A stretch of 37,115 nt of DNA from contig JANXZG010000024.1 of NCBI GenBank assembly GCA_025355645.1, positions 1-37,115 of the forward strand, read 5' to 3'. Made by a program: the position numbers and the translations under genes. The notes under the pieces were generated by a model. The model did not search any database, was not told the DNA's origin, and worked only from the letters and a program-made list of their open reading frames with translations. Numbering within the stretch: the stretch's first letter is position 1; each line of letters begins with the position of its first letter. Source of the DNA: Gammaproteobacteria bacterium (GTDB lineage: Bacteria; Pseudomonadota; Gammaproteobacteria; Steroidobacterales; Steroidobacteraceae). Below, piece by piece: positions 32,207 to 37,115 of this stretch.

Positions 32207-33718
32207 ATGACGGGCCAACCAAATTTCCTGATCCTGATGGCCGACCAGCTCACAAGCAGTGCGTTGCCAGCCTACGGAAACCGCGTCGCCCAGACCCCGC
32301 ACATCGATAAATTAGCCGGCGAAGGCGTCGTGTTTGACTCGTTCTACTGCAATAGTCCGTTGTGTGCGCCCTCGCGATTTTCCTTTCTGACTGGGCAACT
32401 GCCATCGAGGATCGGCGGCTATGACAACGCAGCAGAGCTGCCGGCCGCCGCGCCGACCATTGCCCACTACCTGCGGCATGCCGGGTACCAGACCGCGCTG
32501 AGCGGCAAGATGCATTTCTGCGGACCCGATCAGCTGCACGGATTCGAGGAACGCCTGACCACCGATATCTATCCGGCGGACTTCGGCTGGACACCGGACT
32601 GGAGTAATTTCGCGGCGCGGCCGAGCTGGTATCACACGATGAACTCGGTGACGCAGGCCGGCGCCTGCACGCGCACGAACCAGATCGATTTCGACGATGA
32701 GGTCGTGTTCGCAGCGCAGCGCAAGCTGTTCGATATGGCGCGCGGCAATGACCGGCGCCCTTTCTGCCTCGTCGTGTCGATGACGCACCCGCACGATCCC
32801 TACGTCACGCCGCAGCGATATTGGGACCGGTATGAAGGGCTCGATATCGACATGCCGCGCAATCCTGCTCCAGCTAGGGACCCGCATTCAGAGCGGGTAC
32901 GCCACGTCATCGGAATGAATAGCGTCGCGATCACCGCTGAGAATATTCGCGATGCGCGACGCGCCTACTACGGTTCGGTGTCTTACGTAGATGACCAGGT
33001 TGGTTCCATCATGGCGACGTTGAAAGATGCGCGCCTGGATGCGAACACGGTCGTGCTGATGCTCGCGGACCATGGGGACATGCTGGGCGAGCGCGACCTT
33101 TGGTACAAAATGAGTTTCTTCGAGCCGGCGTGTCGGATTCCGCTGATCGTGCATTCGCCGGGGCGATTCGCGCCCCATCGTGTGAGGGGGTCCGCTTCCC
33201 TGCTCGACATCCTGCCAACACTGGTGGAGCTCGGCTCCGCCGGCAGCAGGGCGGAATACGCGGCGCCGCCGGATGGCCGCAGTTTGGTCAGCGCGCTCGA
33301 GGGCGGGGTTTATGCCGACGAGGTGCTGGGCGAGTACCTTGCAGAGGGCGCGATCGCGCCCCTCGTGATGATACGCCGCGGTCGATATAAGTTCATTCAC
33401 TCGCCGGTCGATCCCGACCAGCTCTTTGACCTGGGCGCCGACCCCGAAGAACTCGTCAATCTCGCCCCGCATGCAGATGTTGCCTCCCGCATCACGGCAT
33501 TTCGCGATGAGCTCGCCGCCCGCTGGAAAATGGATGAGTTGCATACAGCGGTGCTCGCCAGCCAGAAGCGGCGGCACTTTGTGTACTCGGCGCTGCGCCA
33601 GGGGCGCTATACGCCGTGGGACTTCCAGCCGTTTCGCGATGCGACGAAGTCCTTTATCCGCAACGATCGGGAACTCAATGAGCTTGAGGCTTTGGCGCGC
33701 TTTCCGCCTATGCCGTAA
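32207..33718 (+). CDS. betC: Choline-sulfatase-like type I sulfatase
   Basis: Formylglycine-dependent sulfatase of 503 residues (S. meliloti BetC 512). It hydrolyses a sulfate ester; best match in motif is choline-O-sulfate. The catalytic cysteine, Cys53 in PLCAPSRFSFLTGQLPSR, lies in the C-x-P-S-R maturation signature. Asp13 in ILMADQL is a calcium ligand, and LADHGDMLGERDLWYKMSFF the later metal/substrate region. SGKMHFCGPDQLHGFEERLT and DIYPADFGWTPD are BetC-like, as is the C-terminal block ending RNDRELNELEALARFP. ATG at 32207 is chosen because it starts at the first strand. No betA/betB or choline transporter is nearby; it overlaps the convergent kinase gene by 11 bp, so a sulfated amino sugar is an alternative substrate. 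Confidence 0.8.
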   Translation: MTGQPNFLILMADQLTSSALPAYGNRVAQTPHIDKLAGEGVVFDSFYCNSPLCAPSRFSFLTGQLPSRIGGYDNAAELPAAAPTIAHYLRHAGYQTALSGKMHFCGPDQLHGFEERLTTDIYPADFGWTPDWSNFAARPSWYHTMNSVTQAGACTRTNQIDFDDEVVFAAQRKLFDMARGNDRRPFCLVVSMTHPHDPYVTPQRYWDRYEGLDIDMPRNPAPARDPHSERVRHVIGMNSVAITAENIRDARRAYYGSVSYVDDQVGSIMATLKDARLDANTVVLMLADHGDMLGERDLWYKMSFFEPACRIPLIVHSPGRFAPHRVRGSASLLDILPTLVELGSAGSRAEYAAPPDGRSLVSALEGGVYADEVLGEYLAEGAIAPLVMIRRGRYKFIHSPVDPDQLFDLGADPEELVNLAPHADVASRITAFRDELAARWKMDELHTAVLASQKRRHFVYSALRQGRYTPWDFQPFRDATKSFIRNDRELNELEALARFPPMP

Positions 33719-34694
33719 GCGGCACCGACAGGCGCGCTATGCGCTCGATCGCCGCATCGGTCAACGCTGTGCCATGGCACTTTGAGGCATACAGTGCCGC
33801 CCCCGCCGCAGGCCCCATGCGCGGCGCGACAAAGTTATAGACGTGGCCGCGGCGGTCCAGTGCCGATTGCAGCGGCTTAAGTACGAGTTCGGTCAGTGTA
33901 AACATGCCGCCGGAATAGGAGACCGGAACGACAAAGCCGTCCGGGACATTGAGCTTCTTGCGAGTCGCATCGATGATCGCGGCGAGCTCGTCGGCGCCTC
34001 GGGTGAACAATTCGCGCGCGGCAATATCGCCGCGCTGCGCGGCATCTCCGACGATCCTTGCAAGCTGCGCAAATTCGCTGCGCAATCCGCGCGCTCCTCC
34101 GTTGACGGCCGCGCACAGATCGAGGTCCTGCTTCAGGCCGAAATGTTCCCGCACCAGGTCGTACAAGGGGCCTCGCGGCGTACGGCCATCGCTCATGCGG
34201 GAAAAGAGCGTCAGTCCCTCACGCGCGATCCAATAGGCCGATCCCTCATCGCCAAACACCTCGCCCCACCCGCCGCCGCGTGCGCTGCGCCCGTCGAATT
34301 CCCCGTAGGCAATCGATCCGGTCCCGGCGACCATGTTGATGCCGTCCTGGCAGGCGAGCGCCCCTGCCCAGCCGCACACCATGTCATTGCCGCAGCGATA
34401 GGAGCCGCCGGAAAGCGTGGGCGATGCGACCGCGTCGAGCTCCGCAAGCAAGAGGCTGTCCTCGCCATAGGCTGGCAGGCCAACGAAGGCGTACGTCAGT
34501 CGAGCGGGAGGCAACGAGGCCTGCTCAAGCGTCGCGTGTATTCCGCGTGCGAGCATCGCGCGCAGCGCATCGATACCGATCTCCAGATAATAAGCGGGCC
34601 CATCCTGGTGTCTTGCAAGGATGACGCCCGACTGATCGATCAACATGAATTCTGACTTGCTGCCGCCCCCGTCAACTCCAAGGTAGGTGTTCAC
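33708..34694 (-). CDS. BadF/BadG/BcrA/BcrD-family ATPase, probable amino-sugar kinase
   Basis: ASKHA-fold kinase of 328 residues, of the family that includes N-acetylglucosamine kinase. The phosphate-1 loop is YLGVDGGGSKSEFMLIDQSG; INMVAGTGSIAYGEFDG is the phosphate-2/sugar region; GGGWGEVFGDEGSAYWIARE is the signature stretch of GlcNAc-kinase-like members; YSGGMFTLTELVLKPL gives the adenosine motif. The start is GTG at 34694, overlapping the AgaS-like stop by 4 bp (GTGA). As third gene after AgaZ- and AgaS-like genes, a GalNAc or galactosamine kinase role (AgaK-like) is likely. It has no signal peptide, so it acts in the cytoplasm. Confidence 0.83.
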   Translation of the reverse strand: MNTYLGVDGGGSKSEFMLIDQSGVILARHQDGPAYYLEIGIDALRAMLARGIHATLEQASLPPARLTYAFVGLPAYGEDSLLLAELDAVASPTLSGGSYRCGNDMVCGWAGALACQDGINMVAGTGSIAYGEFDGRSARGGGWGEVFGDEGSAYWIAREGLTLFSRMSDGRTPRGPLYDLVREHFGLKQDLDLCAAVNGGARGLRSEFAQLARIVGDAAQRGDIAARELFTRGADELAAIIDATRKKLNVPDGFVVPVSYSGGMFTLTELVLKPLQSALDRRGHVYNFVAPRMGPAAGAALYASKCHGTALTDAAIERIARLSVPLTA

Positions 34695-35842
34695 GGCCTG
34701 CCTGAGAGCGGATGAATCGTGACGCCACGCACGACCCGGCTCACCGTCCCAGCAACATTCGGATTGTCAGGCGCTATGCCGAGGGCGAGAGATTTCAGTA
34801 AGGCCAGCAGCTGCGCGAAGATTACGAACGGCAGGCACAGGTCTAGGTCGCATACACCTGCAAGTGACGGCAGCGAAAAGCTATCACCAGCCGCGGCGTG
34901 CGCATGCGGTTGCGTGCTGATCTCGATGATGTGCATGGCAATGCCATCGGCGCGCAGTTCACGCAGCAGATCCAGATCATATTGACGCCGGTACGGGTCG
35001 TTACTGACGAATAGAATCACCGCGGTGCGGGTGTTGACGATGGTCTTCGGCCCATGACGAAAGCCGAGCGGCGTATTCGACACGGCCACGAGCTTGCCAT
35101 CCGAAAGCTCCAGCAACTTAAGTGCCGATTCGCGCGCCAGCCCATGCAGTTCCCCGGCTCCCAGGAACACCACCCGCTCGAGCGGCGACTGCAGCAGCGC
35201 GCGTATGCGCGCCGGCCACTCCGCGAGCGCCGTGTCTGCGGCACTGATGACCATGCCAAGTGCAGCTCGGTCGGGTGCCATCACTTGGAAGGCAAGTCCG
35301 GCCGCGAGCAGCATCGATGTGAAGCTCGAGGTCATGGCAAAGCTGCGATCATTGGTCTCATCCGGCAGCAAAAAGGCGTAGGCGTTTGGCAACCGGCCAG
35401 CACGGCGGTTTAAATCCCCTTCGGCACTGCAGGTCACGATGAGGTGGTGGCACTGCGGCAGGAGCGTTTGCGCGAGCTGCACGGCGGCCACGCTCTCCGG
35501 ACTGTTGCCGGAGCGCGCGAAGGACACCAGCAGGGTAGGCACGCGCGGCAGTAGCCAATGGCCGGGGCAGGCCACAAGATCCGTGGTAGCGACCGCTTCA
35601 ACGCGGCAATTCCACCGCCCCGCGATTGCGGGCGCCAAGCATTCGCCGATAAATGCCGACGTACCGGCGCCAGTCAGTACCACCCGGACATCAGTGCGCC
35701 CGAGCAGGGGCCGCAGGAAGGCGTCGATTGCGGGCGCGCGGCTGGTCACGAGCTGCGACACTTCATTCCAAATGCGCGGCTGCTGCAGTATTTCTCGCAC
35801 CGTCCACTCGGCGCCCGGTAGCTGCTCTTGGCTCAGATTCAT
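34691..35842 (-). CDS. agaS: SIS-domain sugar isomerase/deaminase, AgaS-like
   Basis: Double-SIS protein of 383 residues, like AgaS, which deaminates/isomerises galactosamine 6-phosphate to tagatose 6-phosphate. SIS1 has VRVVLTGAGTSAFIGECLAP and LVSFARSGNSPESVAAVQLA; SIS2 has RVVFLGAGELHGLARESALK, LLELSDGKLVAVSNTPLGF and RHGPKTIVNTRTAVILFVSN. The N-terminal ...AEWTVREILQQPRIWNEVSQ is the usual AgaS opening. ATG at 35842 overlaps the stop of the AgaZ-like gene (ATGA), and its stop overlaps the kinase start, so the three are translationally coupled. The motif set separates it well from GlmS and from simple SIS regulators. Confidence 0.88.
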   Translation of the reverse strand: MNLSQEQLPGAEWTVREILQQPRIWNEVSQLVTSRAPAIDAFLRPLLGRTDVRVVLTGAGTSAFIGECLAPAIAGRWNCRVEAVATTDLVACPGHWLLPRVPTLLVSFARSGNSPESVAAVQLAQTLLPQCHHLIVTCSAEGDLNRRAGRLPNAYAFLLPDETNDRSFAMTSSFTSMLLAAGLAFQVMAPDRAALGMVISAADTALAEWPARIRALLQSPLERVVFLGAGELHGLARESALKLLELSDGKLVAVSNTPLGFRHGPKTIVNTRTAVILFVSNDPYRRQYDLDLLRELRADGIAMHIIEISTQPHAHAAAGDSFSLPSLAGVCDLDLCLPFVIFAQLLALLKSLALGIAPDNPNVAGTVSRVVRGVTIHPLSGRP

Positions 35843-37113
35843 GCAGCGTCCCCGCAGGCGTGGATGTAGCCTCGAAGCACATGCGCGATGCCGTCAAGCA
35901 GGATCGGCCGTGCCCTGTTTTCCAGGCGTTTCGCGCGCACCGCGGCATACTGATTCGGCAAATATTGGCTCAGCAGCGTCAGCGGCACTGGCGCGCTGCC
36001 GAAGCTCTGTAAAAGTGCATCGCAGGCGCTGCGCACTTCGGGCACAGTCCAGTAATAGCGGATCCGGTCACTGAGGCTATATTGCAGGTCGAATTCCACG
36101 CGTGCATGATCCGTGTAGTACGAGCGCCAATAAATCGGATTGGCATGCATGACTTTGAGCATGATCTGCTTCAGGCCCACCGCATTTTTGCCGCGTATGT
36201 CGCGCGCCATGTCATCGAGCGCCCATAGCACCTCGCGTAGCGCGAAAGTCACGGCGGGACCCACTTTCAGGATTGCAAAATGATCCTGCACGAGGGCGCG
36301 CAGCATCGCAGGCGTCTGGTAATCGGTCGAGTGTGCCTCAAACACGATGTATGGCTGCTGCTCGATCCAGGCTTTCAGTGCCTGCGCACTCGCGGGCATG
36401 TAATCGATGACCTTGTGATGATCGAATTCAACGCCAGGCTGTACCACCATGCCCACTATGCGCGACCACGCATCCTCAAGTCCCTCAGCGGTGAAGGCGC
36501 TTCGATGCGCGTCCAGCGTGGCGGCAGCCGCCGCCGGCGATGTGACCGCGAGGGTCTGCAGGTCCTCGGCCGCGCCACCCGGCACCGGCACCTCGGTTCC
36601 GATGATGTAAACCGGAGGCTCGCCCCCGGCTTCACGCCAGCTGCGCTCGGCAATGGCGCATAGTCCCGCGGTTCGCTCGGACACCTGTGCATCGCTCAAG
36701 GGCCGTGGATCATCCGCGCAGGACATCGAGCAATCCAGGTGAATCTTGCGAAACCCCGCGCCAATGTACTCGATGATCAGTTGCCGGGACAATTCCATTG
36801 CCGCCGCTGCAGCCTGGTCCTGCCAGCAGTTCGGCCCCAGGTGATCGCCGCCCAGCAGGATCCGCTCCCCTGCGATGCCGACCTTACCCGCGATCGCACC
36901 TACATAAGCGCAGAAATCCGCCGGCTTCATCCCTGTATATCCGCCGAACTGATTGACCTGATTAGAGGTCGCCTCGATCAGCACCTGCCCGCCGCTCGCC
37001 TTGGCCTCGCGCAGCGCCGCCTCGATCACGACCGGATGAGCCGAGCACAGCGACCATATTCCGACGCGCTTGCCGGCCTTATGCTCGCGCACCCGATCCA
37101 GCAGCGCCTTCAT
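35839..37113 (-). CDS. kbaZ: D-tagatose-1,6-bisphosphate aldolase non-catalytic subunit, AgaZ/KbaZ/GatZ family
   Basis: Chaperone-like partner of the class II aldolase KbaY/GatY, needed for its full activity and stability; 424 residues (E. coli KbaZ 426). Key stretches are GIWSLCSAHPVVIEAALREA, VLIEATSNQVNQFGGYTGMK, LLGGDHLGPNCWQDQAAAAA and FRKIHLDCSMSCADDPRPLS. ATG at 37113 lies two bases from the window edge and matches the normal N-terminus, so the protein is complete, though its promoter is outside. It heads the kbaZ-agaS-kinase run. No dedicated KbaY gene is visible; the partner must lie beyond the edge, or the aldolase at 23494-24381 may serve. Confidence 0.9.
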   Translation of the reverse strand: MKALLDRVREHKAGKRVGIWSLCSAHPVVIEAALREAKASGGQVLIEATSNQVNQFGGYTGMKPADFCAYVGAIAGKVGIAGERILLGGDHLGPNCWQDQAAAAAMELSRQLIIEYIGAGFRKIHLDCSMSCADDPRPLSDAQVSERTAGLCAIAERSWREAGGEPPVYIIGTEVPVPGGAAEDLQTLAVTSPAAAAATLDAHRSAFTAEGLEDAWSRIVGMVVQPGVEFDHHKVIDYMPASAQALKAWIEQQPYIVFEAHSTDYQTPAMLRALVQDHFAILKVGPAVTFALREVLWALDDMARDIRGKNAVGLKQIMLKVMHANPIYWRSYYTDHARVEFDLQYSLSDRIRYYWTVPEVRSACDALLQSFGSAPVPLTLLSQYLPNQYAAVRAKRLENRARPILLDGIAHVLRGYIHACGDAA

Positions 37114-37115
37114 TC

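Noticed and set aside
32207..33718. A full choline-sulfate to betaine route
   Set aside because: The sulfatase looks like BetC, but no betA, betB, betI or choline transporter is present in the window.

Overview
The window comes from a Gram-negative, high-G+C bacterium (roughly 60% G+C by eye). Two TonB-dependent receptors, a lipobox LemA protein, a SPOR-domain protein, an RND permease remnant and a class I cyclic-di-GMP riboswitch all fit a proteobacterium. A TonB-receptor-rich gammaproteobacterium is my best guess, but nothing here fixes the genus. No rRNA, tRNA, CRISPR array, phage gene or insertion sequence was seen.

Layout. (1) 1-6281, minus strand: a cut-off free methionine-R-sulfoxide reductase, a TonB receptor, then a pita-bread (M24) protein, APC permease and GlcG/HbpS-like protein that look like one operon. 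(2) 6311-12155: a second TonB receptor with a strong terminator, a divergent XylR-type regulator, a Gfo/Idh/MocA oxidoreductase and a divergent PhyH-type dioxygenase, probably an uptake and oxidation locus for an unknown small molecule. (3) 12199-15437: lemA-ygcG-TPM operon, then a c-di-GMP-I riboswitch ahead of a protein with two SPOR-like modules. (4) 15432-31500: a large inositol-type catabolic island. (5) 31492-32028: a broken RND permease. (6) 32207-37113: a choline-sulfatase-like enzyme facing an AgaZ-AgaS-kinase amino-sugar operon.

The island in (4) is the highlight. It has iolD-iolC-iolB-iolJ in one minus-strand run, an iolG-like dehydrogenase, an IolE/MocC-like TIM barrel between two more MocA-family dehydrogenases, a DegT aminotransferase resembling scyllo-inosose aminotransferases, an APC and an OPT transporter, a LacI-family regulator, and a fusion of a membrane di-iron desaturase-like oxygenase with a C-terminal Rieske ferredoxin. 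The fusion looks like a one-piece MocD-MocE, the oxygenase and ferredoxin that with MocF act on the O-methyl group of rhizopine (3-O-methyl-scyllo-inosamine) in rhizobia. Four perfect copies of the palindrome TGCAAGCGCTTGCA, a typical LacI-family operator, lie at the promoters of the aminotransferase/lacI pair, the dehydrogenase-iolE run, iolD, and the fusion/OPT pair.

My reading is a single LacI-controlled pathway. A methylated and/or aminated cyclitol would be imported, demethylated by the fusion, deaminated by the aminotransferase, oxidised by MocA-family enzymes to an inosose, and sent through IolE-D-B-C-J to dihydroxyacetone phosphate and malonate semialdehyde. The substrate is inferred, not proven. 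A MocF-like reductase and IolA are not in the window.
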